DNA of 64,000 bases from Bacillus sp. sid0103 (GCF_019219025.1 NZ_JAHUWN010000020.1:1-64000); one strand, 5' to 3'; shown: positions 36,240 through 45,657, numbered from the stretch's first letter. The notes: generated by a model not told the origin, from the sequence alone. Program-made: numbers and translations.

Positions 36240-37529
36240 TTAATCGTCGCCAAACCCGGAAAATCCGATCGAGGCAGATGAAAGGGCTTGGTCCCATTCT
36301 TGTTTTTGTTGTTTTTGCTGCAGCGACTTTAAGTCCGCACAAAGTCTCTTCACATCCACTTTTTGTTCGTAATGCCATTCAAGGGCAATTGATGTATACA
36401 GTTCATTGAGCTGGGCATAAGAGAAATCCTTTGTCGAATCTACGACTTGCTGAAGCTCCTCCTCTGATAAAATCCGAGTAATATTCTTGTTTACTAGATA
36501 CTGATAACGAAGCTCCTTCGTCGGTACATGAATCTCATAGGCGCGGTCAAACCGTCCCGACCGGTTCATAAGAGCGGGATCAATTTTTTCAGGGTAATTC
36601 GTCGTTCCAATGATGAAGATCCCTTCCTTCGAAGTGGCTCCGTCCAAAATGTTCAAGAAAACAGACCGGACACTAGCAGGCATGGAATCAATATCTTCAA
36701 TGACTAGTACCAAGGGTGTTAGTTTTAAAACAGACGTAAATACCTCTTTGATGGTATAACTCGAGGTAAATTCTGTGATCTGCCAATAAGCTACCGGTGC
36801 ATTTATGCTGCTTGCGATCGATTTCACGAGTGTGGTCTTTCCATTCCCTGGCTTTCCGTAGAGAAGAATCCCGCGTTTGTAGGGAATGTCATAGGTTTTA
36901 AAAAACTGCCCGCTTTCGAAGAAGAATTCGTCAATCGAGCGATAAATTTCCCGCTTTAAAGAATCCTCTAAAAATACATCTTCTCTTCTAACCAAGGTAG
37001 TAATACTATCAATCTCTGTTTCTACGCCATCTTCTGTATCCGTAAATACAGTGACATAGTTCTTAATATAATCTCTTTTTCGTTTAAGTACATATTTCAA
37101 AAAGGCTACTAAGCAAGCATCATTTTTCGCAAAAATAAAATCATGTGTCATTTCCCCATCACTTTGATAAATAACCAACCTCGAAAGGGCAACCTGATAA
37201 CTTGAATAGTAAAAAAGACCGTTGGTTATGCGTGGTTTTACAATTAGCTCCAACGTTTTATCGGTATGGTTAGATGAGATGGTCTTTGTCTCACCTTCTT
37301 TATAAATATGACAAATAAGTTGTACTTCTGGAGATTCCTCTTTCAAATCTTCCTCCAGAATGTCCCAAATCTCATTTGAGGTATCTTCATCTGAATACAT
37401 ATGAAAATCGATGCCTGTTTCATCGATTAATTTTTCTTGAAGGGTAGCAACGATTTTGCCATAGTCATAATAATACGGCAATGCCTCTCTGTCGATTTTA
37501 TTGGTGTCAAACAAAATATTATTTTTCAT
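36240..37529 (-). CDS. BCS1-like AAA ATPase
   Basis: 429 aa. The C-terminal AAA module has Walker A GKPGNGKT (225-232), Walker B VLVIEDID (278-281 for the acidic part), sensor 1 IIGTTNYPEKIDPAL and the arginine finger region NRSGRFDR. This layout is closest to the BCS1/FtsH clade. The N-terminal 190 residues are a beta-rich domain of unknown type (LIVKPRITNGLFYYSSYQ). No transmembrane helix, unlike mitochondrial BCS1. The AAGGAG site favours ATG at 37529. It lies between a GNAT gene and DUF429 in one operon. A remodelling or chaperone role is likely; the substrate is unknown. Confidence 0.78.
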   Translation of the reverse strand: MKNNILFDTNKIDREALPYYYDYGKIVATLQEKLIDETGIDFHMYSDEDTSNEIWDILEEDLKEESPEVQLICHIYKEGETKTISSNHTDKTLELIVKPRITNGLFYYSSYQVALSRLVIYQSDGEMTHDFIFAKNDACLVAFLKYVLKRKRDYIKNYVTVFTDTEDGVETEIDSITTLVRREDVFLEDSLKREIYRSIDEFFFESGQFFKTYDIPYKRGILLYGKPGNGKTTLVKSIASSINAPVAYWQITEFTSSYTIKEVFTSVLKLTPLVLVIEDIDSMPASVRSVFLNILDGATSKEGIFIIGTTNYPEKIDPALMNRSGRFDRAYEIHVPTKELRYQYLVNKNITRILSEEELQQVVDSTKDFSYAQLNELYTSIALEWHYEQKVDVKRLCADLKSLQQKQQKQEWDQALSSASIGFSGFGDD

Positions 37530-37545
37530 CAACTTCTCCTTATTA

Positions 37546-38091
37546 TTAGTCATTAAACCTTCCCATCACGATGGTATTATAGAAAAGCCCATCGGATAGC
37601 TTCTTGTCTTTTTTTAGAATACCTTCCACTTCAAAACCAAATTTCTGATAAAGTTTGATTGCCTTGTCATTGGTTTCGATAACAGTTAACGTTATTTTCT
37701 TAATTTCATTTGAATCTGCCCATTGAACCGTTTCTATTAATAAGTTTTTGCCGATCCCATATCCCCAGAATTCTTTCAACACACAGATGCCAAATTCTAC
37801 TTTATGAGCAAATCTTTTCAATTTGGATCCTTCACATCTTGAAAAACCTACAAGTCTCTCATTCACTTCAACAACCAAAAATAGGTTACGAGCGTTTTCT
37901 GTGTCATCCTTAATGATCTGTTTGAAACCTGATTCATCTATGTAGGCTTCTCCTTTTTCTCGATCTAGATTCTCTGTCTCGCCGTCTATTTGCAGTCTTA
38001 ATTCAGACAAGTTCTTCGCATCTTTCTCCGTTGCAGACCTTATCACATAATGTAATGGATGAACTTCATATTCTGTCTGATCCACTCTCAT
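37546..38091 (-). CDS. GNAT family N-acetyltransferase
   Basis: 181 aa GNAT: YVIRSATEKDAKNLSELRLQ start, acetyl-CoA motif VEFGICVLKEFWGYGIGKNL, LTVIETNDKAIKLYQKFGFE, and a DGLFYNTIVMGRF end. This is the spermidine/ribosomal-protein acetyltransferase-like group. The longest frame reaches 38238 but the ATG at 38091 follows AAGGGAGGG and begins where homology begins. First gene of the GNAT-AAA-DUF429 operon; its stop is 16 bp before the AAA start. Confidence 0.75.
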   Translation of the reverse strand: MRVDQTEYEVHPLHYVIRSATEKDAKNLSELRLQIDGETENLDREKGEAYIDESGFKQIIKDDTENARNLFLVVEVNERLVGFSRCEGSKLKRFAHKVEFGICVLKEFWGYGIGKNLLIETVQWADSNEIKKITLTVIETNDKAIKLYQKFGFEVEGILKKDKKLSDGLFYNTIVMGRFND

Positions 38092-38324
38092 AACTATGCC
38101 CTCCCTTTTAACAGGACTATTTCCCCATCCTAGATGTCCCTTCTCTAATCTGTTATAGCACATACGTTCAGTAAAAGAAATACAATAACTGGATAATTTT
38201 CTTATGAATGAAACGACAAGTTTTCCCAACAATCCCAACAGGAAAATAGCACATAGTCAACGTTTTAACTGTATATAATGCAATAAGCCATTTTTTGGGA
38301 AAGTAAGGGAGGTTACCCTATAGC

Positions 38325-39767
38325 ATGAATTCCCCATTAACGGAGCAACAAATGCTCGCCATCATTCAAAATGGTTTGAAGATATCACAAGCTCCTAAAC
38401 AGATTATTATCATCGGTGCAGGCATGGCTGGACTCGTTGCTGCATCTTTACTAAAGGAAAGCGGACATCAAATCACAATTTTGGAAGCTTCTAATAGAAT
38501 TGGAGGACGTGTTTACACGATACGCACTCCCTTTAGTAATCCCTTATATTTCAATGCCGGAGCGATGCGAATACCTGACCAGCATAAGATAACCTTTGAA
38601 TATATTAAAAAATTTAAGTTGCCTACAAATCCTTTTATTAACCGGACACCAAATGACATCCTTTATGCTAACGGCATCAAAACACGTCTGAATAAATACG
38701 AAAGTAATCCCAGCGTTTTAAAATATCCTGTTGCTCCGAATGAAAGAGGAAAAACGGCTGAGGAACTTTTGCTTTCTGTGGTCCAACCCATTATTGATTT
38801 TATTAACCAAGATCCAGATAAGAATTGGCCGATAATAGAAAAACAATATAGAAGTATCGCTTTTGGCACCTTCTTAAACGCACATTTTTCAATCGGTGCC
38901 ATTGATATGATTGGTGTCCTTCTAGATCTAGAAGCATTTATGGGGATGACCTTTGTTGAAGTATTACGAGAGATCATCATCCTAACATCCACTAAGGCTT
39001 TCTATGAAATAACGGGTGGTATGGACCGGCTGCCGATTTCCTTTCTTCCACAATTAAAAGAGAATATTCTGTTCAACCAAAAGATGGTGAAGATATCTCA
39101 ATACCAAAACAGTGTAACTATTCATTGTAGGCATCAACAAACCGGTGAGAATATCATGATATCTGGTGCCCTAGCGATCGTGACCATCCCTTTTTCGACC
39201 TTACGATTTGTGAAAATCGAACCGTACGAGTCTTTTTCCTATTATAAAAGAAGCGCGATTCGAGAACTCAATTATATGGCCTCATCTAAGATCGCCATCG
39301 AGTTTAAAAGTAGATTTTGGGAAAAAGCAGGGCAACTTGGCGGCAAATCCATTACCGAACTGCCGATTCGGTTTACCTTTTACCCAAATTATGGAATTGG
39401 TACGAATGGACCTGCGGTTGTGATCGCGAGCTATACATGGGCAGATGAGGCCTTAACATTGGATTGCCTTTCTGAACGAGAGTTGATCCAATATGCATTA
39501 ACCAACTTGGCTGAAATTTTCGGGTATCAAGTTTATTCAGAATTCGTTACAGGGGCTGCTTTTAGCTGGAGTAAAAATCCTTATTCTTGTGGCGCGTTTA
39601 CCGCTTTTGAACCTGGTCAGGATGTGGAGCTTTATCCTTATATATCGACACCTGAGGGAAGAGTACACTTTGCGGGTGAGCATACCGGACTTACCCACGG
39701 TTGGATCCAAGGGGCAATTGAATCAGGAATCCAAGTGGCAAACGAAGTAAATGATATACCCAAATAA
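38325..39767 (+). CDS. flavin amine oxidase (monoamine / L-amino-acid oxidase family)
   Basis: 480 aa. The FAD-binding IIIGAGMAGLVAASLL (28-43) is followed by LEASNRIGGRVYT and NAGAMRIPDQH, as in L-amino acid oxidases. A substrate domain with helical insert is in the middle. The C-terminal FAD motif is VHFAGEHTGLTHGWIQGAIE. It oxidatively deaminates amines or amino acids with H2O2 release; the substrate is not predictable. No signal peptide. GGGAGG lies 12 nt before ATG, slightly long. Monocistronic with terminator. Confidence 0.85.
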   Translation: MNSPLTEQQMLAIIQNGLKISQAPKQIIIIGAGMAGLVAASLLKESGHQITILEASNRIGGRVYTIRTPFSNPLYFNAGAMRIPDQHKITFEYIKKFKLPTNPFINRTPNDILYANGIKTRLNKYESNPSVLKYPVAPNERGKTAEELLLSVVQPIIDFINQDPDKNWPIIEKQYRSIAFGTFLNAHFSIGAIDMIGVLLDLEAFMGMTFVEVLREIIILTSTKAFYEITGGMDRLPISFLPQLKENILFNQKMVKISQYQNSVTIHCRHQQTGENIMISGALAIVTIPFSTLRFVKIEPYESFSYYKRSAIRELNYMASSKIAIEFKSRFWEKAGQLGGKSITELPIRFTFYPNYGIGTNGPAVVIASYTWADEALTLDCLSERELIQYALTNLAEIFGYQVYSEFVTGAAFSWSKNPYSCGAFTAFEPGQDVELYPYISTPEGRVHFAGEHTGLTHGWIQGAIESGIQVANEVNDIPK

Positions 39768-39778
39768 ACTTAGTAAAA

Positions 39779-39805
39779 AGGCTGCGCTAACAGCCTCTTA
39801 TTTTT
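39779..39805 (+). terminator. terminator of the amine oxidase gene
   Basis: Stem AGGCTG / CAGCCT (39779-39784 and 39791-39796), then CTTATTTTT. Confidence 0.75.
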
Positions 39806-39829
39806 GAAAAATGGTGTATTCTAATACGT

Positions 39830-41101
39830 CTAGGCTTTATACGTTTGACTAACATCCACTTTGATTTCTTGTTTTTTAATTACAATCACAAATAGACTGG
39901 CTAACAAACAAAACATTCCTGCAAGTACAAAGGCCCATGTATAGGAGGTGAAGAGATTATAGATAATCCCGGCTCCACCGGCTGCCACAGCCGAACCTAA
40001 TTGGTGGGCAGCAAAGATCCAGCCATAGACAACAACACTTTTTTCAATTCCAAAGATTTGTCGTGAAATATTTACTGTTGGCGGTACGGTCGCAATCCAA
40101 TCTAATCCATAAAAAACAGAAAAAATAATAAGCAGTGTAATCGAGCCTTCATTTAGTGCAATAGGAAGAAATACAAGTGAGGCACCCCTTAGACTATAAT
40201 ACCAAAACAGGAGCCAGCGATTATCGAATCGGTCTGATAACCAGCCTGAAAGAGTGGTTCCAATTAAATCAAATATTCCCATAAACGATAGCATGGACGC
40301 AGCAGTAACCGCCGTAAATCCAAAACCTATACAATATGAAATGAAATGAGTACCGATTAATCCACTCGTCGAAAGTCCGCATATAAAAAAGCTACCTGCT
40401 AATAACCAAAATTCCTTCACTTTTACCGCTTCAAATAAAGTACGAAAGGCGATAAGAATGGGATTTTTTCTTTGGACTACTTCCTTTACAGGTGATTCTT
40501 TGTCAAGTCCATATGGTAGAAGCCCTATATCTTTTGGTGAGTTTTTCATAAATAATAGGATGATGACCACCATAATGAAACTAAGGATCAGAATGAAACC
40601 AATCGCCCATTTCCATGAATACGCATCGATGATCATGGCTAACAACGGTAAAAGGATTAACTGTCCTGTCGCTGTACTCGCGGTCAAAATGCCCACCGCA
40701 AGTCCTCTCTTTTTTTCAAACCAATGATTCGCAACATAAGGACTTAATATCGTTAAAAACAACCCAGAACCTAAGCCGATGATCACTCCCCAAATGATCA
40801 TTAATTGCCAAGGTTCCTTCATGAAAAGAGTAAGTAACACACCAATCAACAGCGTTGTCATCGCTAAAACCATCATTTTCTTTAAACCAATTTCCTCTAA
40901 CAGTGCGGCCATAAATGGGCCGGAAATCCCATAGAGAAGAAGGTTCATTGCAAACGCAATGGAGATTAATGACCGATCCCAACCGAATGCTTCTTCAAAT
41001 GGAACAATTAACACTCCTGATGAGGAGCGAACAATCCCTGCTACAATAATAGAAAGGAATGTGATTCCTAAAATAAACCAACTATAATGAATCCGTCTCA
41101 A
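39830..41101 (-). CDS. MFS transporter (oxalate-formate / monocarboxylate type)
   Basis: 423 aa with about twelve transmembrane segments. Features of the OFA/MCT branch are FGWDRSLISIAFAMNLLLYG after segment 1, GLGSGLFLTILSPYVANHWF in segment 4 (W-F followed by a KKRGLAVGI loop), and a second-half GWLSDRFDNRW loop. These carriers move small carboxylates; the substrate is open. The start is TTG, 8 nt after GGAGG; a nearer ATG is out of frame. Confidence 0.78.
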   Translation of the reverse strand: MRRIHYSWFILGITFLSIIVAGIVRSSSGVLIVPFEEAFGWDRSLISIAFAMNLLLYGISGPFMAALLEEIGLKKMMVLAMTTLLIGVLLTLFMKEPWQLMIIWGVIIGLGSGLFLTILSPYVANHWFEKKRGLAVGILTASTATGQLILLPLLAMIIDAYSWKWAIGFILILSFIMVVIILLFMKNSPKDIGLLPYGLDKESPVKEVVQRKNPILIAFRTLFEAVKVKEFWLLAGSFFICGLSTSGLIGTHFISYCIGFGFTAVTAASMLSFMGIFDLIGTTLSGWLSDRFDNRWLLFWYYSLRGASLVFLPIALNEGSITLLIIFSVFYGLDWIATVPPTVNISRQIFGIEKSVVVYGWIFAAHQLGSAVAAGGAGIIYNLFTSYTWAFVLAGMFCLLASLFVIVIKKQEIKVDVSQTYKA

Positions 41102-41180
41102 GTCATCAGCCTCCGGTTGTTATGAATATTCAGAATAAATCAATATCATCCTAGTTGTCAAGACTGGAATGCTATGTACA

Positions 41181-41201
41181 AAAGCGGCATAAAATGCCGC
41201 C
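41181..41201 (-). terminator. terminator of the phzF-like gene
   Basis: Stem GCGGCAT / ATGCCGC (41185-41191 and 41195-41201), then TTTTG on the minus strand. Confidence 0.65.
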
Positions 41202-41232
41202 TCTCATCTCTAAATTTGGAAATCTCACATCG

Positions 41233-42015
41233 TCATTTCCCAATATATAATTCCGCAATGGAATAAAGTGCGGCTTTTCCGGCCATCTTCACCCGTGTCC
41301 CTTCCTGTTTACAATATAGCGTACCACCTCTACTGGATAACTGTTTCGCCACCATCTCACGTTTTTCTAACCTCTCCGACCAAAATGGAATCAAGCTGCA
41401 GTGTAAGGAACCCGTCACCGGATCCTCATTGATTTTTAATTTTGGAAAAAATCCTCTCGAAACAAAATCACATTCGTTTCCTTTTGCGGTAATACAAACG
41501 CCAATACCTTCTGGTAGTCTTTCTATTTTTGAAAAGTTAGGATTGAAATGTTTCACGGCCTCTTCTGACTCTAATACAAACACTAGGTCTCTATTAATAA
41601 AGCTTTCTAGCGGAGTAACTCCCAAAGCTTCAATCATCTGTTTCGTAACAGTCAATTCTTCTGATGGAACGACTGGGAAATCCAATTCATACATTTCCCC
41701 TAGTTTGTTTACTGTAAGTACTCCACTCATCGTCTCAAATTGGACGGTATCGACTTGTTTGTCGATATAGTTCATTATGACATACGCGGTTGCTAAAGTA
41801 GCATGACCGCAAAGGTTGATCTCCCCGCCCGGTGTAAACCAGCGAAGCCGATATATTTTTTCCTCCTTTACCGCGAATGCCGTTTCCGATAGATTATTTT
41901 CTATCGCAATTTTCTGCATGATCTCGTCTGGAAGCCATTTCTCCATTACACATACCCCGGCAGGATTTCCTTCAAAAACTTTTTCGGCAAAGGCATCCAC
42001 TACATAATATTTCAT
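41233..42015 (-). CDS. PhzF-family isomerase/epimerase
   Basis: 260 aa with the two-domain diaminopimelate-epimerase-like fold of PhzF. YYVVDAFAEKVFEGNPAGVC opens the protein, catalytic Glu lies in NNLSETAF (about 45), GGEINLCGHATLA follows, and the second-domain motif EDPVTGSLHC. PhzF isomerises dihydro-hydroxyanthranilate in phenazine synthesis, but no phenazine genes are nearby. Most Bacillus homologues are of unknown substrate. Ribosome binding site GGGGGAA. It is divergent from a MocR regulator, which probably controls it. Confidence 0.82.
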   Translation of the reverse strand: MKYYVVDAFAEKVFEGNPAGVCVMEKWLPDEIMQKIAIENNLSETAFAVKEEKIYRLRWFTPGGEINLCGHATLATAYVIMNYIDKQVDTVQFETMSGVLTVNKLGEMYELDFPVVPSEELTVTKQMIEALGVTPLESFINRDLVFVLESEEAVKHFNPNFSKIERLPEGIGVCITAKGNECDFVSRGFFPKLKINEDPVTGSLHCSLIPFWSERLEKREMVAKQLSSRGGTLYCKQEGTRVKMAGKAALYSIAELYIGK

Positions 42016-42020
42016 CCATA

Positions 42021-42119
42021 TTCCCCCTAAGTGTTATAATGTAAACCAACTAAATTACGAATAGTTTATATTGAACACTGTATAACACTCAATACGGAAG
42101 TATAACACTAAGGGGATAT
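42021..42119. promoter_or_regulatory. shared operator region of phzF-like and mocR-like genes
   Basis: TATAACACT occurs twice in direct orientation at 42081 and 42101 (20-bp step) and once inverted as AGTGTTATA at 42030-42038. The outer copies extend into an imperfect mirror that covers both ribosome binding sites (CCCCCTAAGTGTTATA against TATAACACTAAGGGG). Two direct repeats plus one inverted half site is typical of MocR-type regulators. Confidence 0.6.
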
Positions 42120-42121
42120 TC

Positions 42122-43603
42122 ATGATGCAAATCGAAATTCAACGAAATGCAGAGGTTTCACTATCAAAGCAAATATATCAAGCGATTGTCGATCGCATCC
42201 GATCAGGACTTTTGCAAGAAGGTCTCCAATTACCTTCCGTGCGCGAGCTATCTAAACAGCTTGGTGTCAGTTTGGTTACAGCAGTCAAGGCGTATCGGCA
42301 ATTGGAGCATGAAGGTTTTATCACTTCTGTCCAAGGAAAAGGAACGTTTGTAAAAGAGGCACGAAAAGCGGATGAGGAAAGAAAAGATGAGACTTTTTCG
42401 TTTGATTGGCAGCTATCAGTTCAAGATTATTTACCAAGATCACAGTTTGGCCGATTTCATCTTGTCCCTGAAAAGATTAACCTTTCCTCCTCTATGATTG
42501 ATCCCGGGCTTCTACCAAATCGCTATTTAGAACGTGAGATTCACCAAATGCTTTCCGAAAACCCGAGGATATTGTCTCAATACGGAGAGATTCAAGGCGA
42601 CACAGAACTCAGAAAGGCAATGTGTGAGTACTTGAAACGTTCAGGAGTTCCTTCTTTTCCTGAGAACCTTTTAGTTACGAGTGGTTCACAACAAGGGATT
42701 GATCTTGTTGCTCGTACATTTGTTGGGCCGGGAGATGTGGTGGTCATGGAAGCCCCCACCTATCCAGGAGCAATTGATGTATTTCGAGGGAGAGGAGCCA
42801 CAATTCTTACCGTGCCGGTTGATAAGGACGGAATGCGCGTTGATATCCTCCAAAATTTATGTGATAAACATAAACCCAAAATCATTTATACGATTCCAAC
42901 TTTTCATAATCCAACCGGTGCTGTGATGACATCTAGACGCCGCCGACAAATTCTTGATATTGCACAAGGTATCCAGAGCCTTATTATTGAAGATGATCCA
43001 TGGGGTGAGATTTATTTTACGAAAAAGCCGCCGGCTCCCATTAAAAGTATCGATCATAACGGTCATGTGATTTACTTGAAAGGATTAAGCAAAACACTGG
43101 CACCAGGTTCTAGAATTGGCATATTGGCTGCTTCAGGCACCGTCTTCAATCGTCTGTTGGCTGCCAAAGCTAATACTGACCTTGGGAGTCCATTACTCAC
43201 TCAAAAATCCATTCTATCGTTTATCAACTCGAAAAATATGATGGATCACTATAAAAAATTGAGAACGGCAATAAAGATTCGGCGCGATTTAGTTCTTGGA
43301 TTACTTTCAGAACATATGCCTGAGGGGGTATCATGGCAAATCCCAGAAGGGGGATTAAACGTGTGGGTCAGTCTTCCACCTTGGCTGGATAGTAATCAAG
43401 TGCTATTAGAAGCAAAAAATCAGCAACTAACCTTCTTGCCCGGATCAGCTTGTTACCCGGTAGAGCACGAAAATCATCACTTGCGTATAAGTTACTCTTT
43501 TATGAATGAGTCATTATTAAAACAGGGAGTTACCACATTATGTAACATCCTTCACTCCCAAATTTCATCAAAAACAGTCCATGACAGTGCACCCTATTTT
43601 TGA
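42122..43603 (+). CDS. MocR-type regulator: GntR DNA-binding domain fused to PLP aminotransferase domain
   Basis: 493 aa. The N-terminal GntR winged helix (about 10-75) contains LPSVRELSKQLGVSLVTAVK and EGFITSVQGKGTFV. A linker follows. The fold-type I aminotransferase domain has the PLP Lys at about 324 (GLSKTLAPGSRIG), TSGSQQGIDLV and HNPTG. MocR proteins are PLP-sensing activators/repressors that usually control the divergent neighbour. Here that is the phzF-like gene, with shared operator-like repeats between them. Confidence 0.88.
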   Translation: MMQIEIQRNAEVSLSKQIYQAIVDRIRSGLLQEGLQLPSVRELSKQLGVSLVTAVKAYRQLEHEGFITSVQGKGTFVKEARKADEERKDETFSFDWQLSVQDYLPRSQFGRFHLVPEKINLSSSMIDPGLLPNRYLEREIHQMLSENPRILSQYGEIQGDTELRKAMCEYLKRSGVPSFPENLLVTSGSQQGIDLVARTFVGPGDVVVMEAPTYPGAIDVFRGRGATILTVPVDKDGMRVDILQNLCDKHKPKIIYTIPTFHNPTGAVMTSRRRRQILDIAQGIQSLIIEDDPWGEIYFTKKPPAPIKSIDHNGHVIYLKGLSKTLAPGSRIGILAASGTVFNRLLAAKANTDLGSPLLTQKSILSFINSKNMMDHYKKLRTAIKIRRDLVLGLLSEHMPEGVSWQIPEGGLNVWVSLPPWLDSNQVLLEAKNQQLTFLPGSACYPVEHENHHLRISYSFMNESLLKQGVTTLCNILHSQISSKTVHDSAPYF

Positions 43604-43676
43604 TTTTTGGAACGGGATGCCCGATTTCGCTTCATTATGTAGTAAAATCGGGCGGCATTACGTTTTGCTAAAAAAA

Positions 43677-44153
43677 TCAATTTTTAGTTCTTAGAATATC
43701 ATTTACGGTTGTTTTCATGGAAAAAATAACCGTTTTTTTGTAATGGGCTGCTATAAGGAGCACTCTTATTTGCTCGGAACGGGAAAGATGTTTAAAACGT
43801 GGTTCTTGTTTTAAAAAGGAGCGAACGATTGACCAGCTGGCCGGCATCAAAGGAAAGTCATCAAGAGGTTGTTTGTTCCGAAATCGATGAAACCACGATA
43901 GCATTCCAGGTGAACGACTACTTTTATCAACAATACAGGGCGCATAAATATTTTTGGTGTGTTTTTTAAGGGATTCGAATCGATCTTGCCCGCTAACAAT
44001 AATGTAACTGCCATCCTTCCGATTTTTTTTGACCACCAAAACAAACATGCAGTCCCACATAACTCTCTGAAGTTTCTTAAGGTGCTCTGTAATTTTCATC
44101 GATAGGCCAGGTTTGATTTTTTCCAGAGGAATGTACTGTATCGTAAATTTCAT
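43677..44153 (-). CDS. ParB-like N-terminal domain protein
   Basis: 158 aa. The ParB/Srx-like opening IQYIPLEKIKPGLSMKI and the MFVLVVKKNRKDGSYIIVSG-DR core match ParB-type CTPase/nuclease domains. The GxR box is replaced by SGQDRFE, and no helix-turn-helix is evident. The longest frame starts at 44318, but AGGAGGGG precedes the ATG at 44153. Similar Bacillus proteins are uncharacterised. Not linked to a parA gene, so a chromosome-segregation role is unlikely. Confidence 0.65.
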   Translation of the reverse strand: MKFTIQYIPLEKIKPGLSMKITEHLKKLQRVMWDCMFVLVVKKNRKDGSYIIVSGQDRFESLKKHTKNIYAPCIVDKSSRSPGMLSWFHRFRNKQPLDDFPLMPASWSIVRSFLKQEPRFKHLSRSEQIRVLLIAAHYKKTVIFSMKTTVNDILRTKN

Positions 44154-44316
44154 ACTCAGCCCCTCCTGTTTTTTCATTTGCTCTTCCCTATTTCTAGCAG
44201 CAGGTGCGTTAGTTTGGTGAAAATCGTTATGAAGTACAATGAATTCCCTTTTAAAAATGTATGATGTGGGGCGCATGTCACATACGAGTAAGTTAAAAAA
44301 CAATTTGGGCCCACGC

Positions 44317-44354
44317 AAAAAACCGGAAAGACGCGAAGTCTTTTCCGGTTTTTA
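44317..44354 (-). terminator. terminator of the GntR regulator gene
   Basis: Stem AACCGGAAAAGAC / GTCTTTCCGGTT on the minus strand (one bulged base), loop TTCGC, then TTTT. It begins at the stop codon. Confidence 0.85.
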
Positions 44355-45059
44355 TTTAAAATTAATTCGATTTAAGATTTTTGCTTTTTGATAATGAAAT
44401 AATGATTTAGAAAATTCAAAGATGGTTCCATTCGTTAAGCAAACAGTATTTTCAATAATCAATGCTGGATCTAACGGATGAACATGCAGCAACTTCGCAC
44501 TCTCTTCATCGATTTTTTCGCAGTTGATCACTTTGTCAGCAAAACCAATTTGTAACTTCAGGTCCTCAATAAGATAACTATAAATAGAGCTCGATGCGAT
44601 ATCTTCATTTAAATAGGGCACAATATCTTTTTTATAGTAACTTATTTCAATCGAAAAAGGTTCATTGTCGACGATTCGCAGCCGCTTTATATAATAAAGT
44701 TTAGCCCCCACTTCACAACGCAATGGTTTCGCGATAAATTCATCTGCTTCAATCACATCGATGGCCAAAATTTTCGTCTCAATGTTTTTGGCAGTCAAAT
44801 CTTTTGTTAATCCTCTAAGGCTGCCTAAATTGATATAATCCGTTTCAGACTTTTCCCGTAAAAACATGCCACTGCCTTGCACCTGGTAGATTAGACCGCG
44901 ATTGACCAGCTGATTAATTGCTTTTCGAATCGTATTTCGGCTCACTTCAAATTTTTTTATCAACTCATCTTCAGTCGGTAACTTCTTCGTATGATCAAAT
45001 TTCCCATCATGAATTTCTTGTTCTAAACCATCCGCTATATCTTTGTATTTGACCGCCAT
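44352..45059 (-). CDS. GntR/HutC-family transcription regulator
   Basis: 235 aa. Winged helix at 1-75 with KLPTEDELIKKFEVSRNTIR and RGLIYQVQGSGMFL. The C-terminal UTRA ligand domain (about 90-230) contains LYYIKRLRIVDNEPFSIEIS and the ending IFEFSKSLFHY. HutC/YvoA/BglR-type members answer to sugar phosphates or histidine-like ligands. No PTS or catabolic operon is adjacent, so the target is unknown. Its ribosome binding site AGGGAG overlaps the stop codon of a small upstream frame, indicating coupling. Confidence 0.85.
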   Translation of the reverse strand: MAVKYKDIADGLEQEIHDGKFDHTKKLPTEDELIKKFEVSRNTIRKAINQLVNRGLIYQVQGSGMFLREKSETDYINLGSLRGLTKDLTAKNIETKILAIDVIEADEFIAKPLRCEVGAKLYYIKRLRIVDNEPFSIEISYYKKDIVPYLNEDIASSSIYSYLIEDLKLQIGFADKVINCEKIDEESAKLLHVHPLDPALIIENTVCLTNGTIFEFSKSLFHYQKAKILNRINFK

Positions 45060-45068
45060 ATAATCTCC

Positions 45069-45194
45069 CTATTTTGTGTTCAAACTTTTACTGCCTTTAT
45101 TATACACAAATCCTTTTTGGTAAAACCATTTATGGTTCCTTGCATACCTTGTAATATTCTCTAAAGCCAATAATTGAGACATTGAAAATTCCAT
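45069..45194 (-). CDS. possible 41-aa small protein upstream of the GntR gene
   Basis: ATG at 45194 follows AAAGGAGAGG with 7-nt spacing. The frame encodes MEFSMSQLLALENITRYARN and a Lys/Tyr-rich tail, ending in a TAG that overlaps the next gene's ribosome binding site. That layout is what a translated leader or coupled small gene looks like. No homology is recognisable, so the call rests on signals only. Confidence 0.4.
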   Translation of the reverse strand: MEFSMSQLLALENITRYARNHKWFYQKGFVYNKGSKSLNTK

Positions 45195-45657
45195 GAATAG
45201 ATGAACCTCTCCTTTCTTCGAATTGAACTTAATATTCAACAAAAGATTCTTTTTTCTTTCTTCGCCAAACCTGCCCGTTAGCATAATAAGAACAAGCTGC
45301 CACTTCGACAGCACTGGCTCTTCGTTAACTTAACAGTCAGTTATATAAAATTGCAGTTGGGAATCTTAAAAAGAGCAAACAGGCTAATCCCATTTGCTCT
45401 TTTTTCATATTATTGATTAGCCTTTTTAACCCATTTAGCACCTATTTTGTACGTTTACCTTGATCTTAACATCTTCTTTCCACATCCAAAACCCTATCGC
45501 CGTTTTGCACTACTGGTACATTTGTTAAAACGGTTTTTCCCGACATAAATAGCAGGAATAGTGGAAAAATCCCCCAATAAGACAAATGTTCATTTTTAAA
45601 ACAACGTCATGTGCAAAATTAACTAATATTAATTAAAGAGTCTAGCAAGAACGATCT
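45195..45657. other. intergenic region with one bidirectional terminator
   Basis: It holds the terminator at 45370-45406 and the upstream region of the small-protein/GntR unit. Otherwise AT-rich, and no further gene is supported. Confidence 0.35.
45370..45406. terminator. bidirectional terminator
   Basis: Stem AGAGCAAA / TTTGCTCT (45372-45379 and 45393-45400) with TTTTTT on the plus side and TTTTTAAG on the minus side. It probably ends the Gly-Tyr-His protein transcript. Confidence 0.7.

Noticed and set aside
43619..43652. Terminator of the mocR-like gene
   Set aside because: The stem CCCGATTT / AAATCGGG is real, but the loop is 17 nt and no T-run follows.
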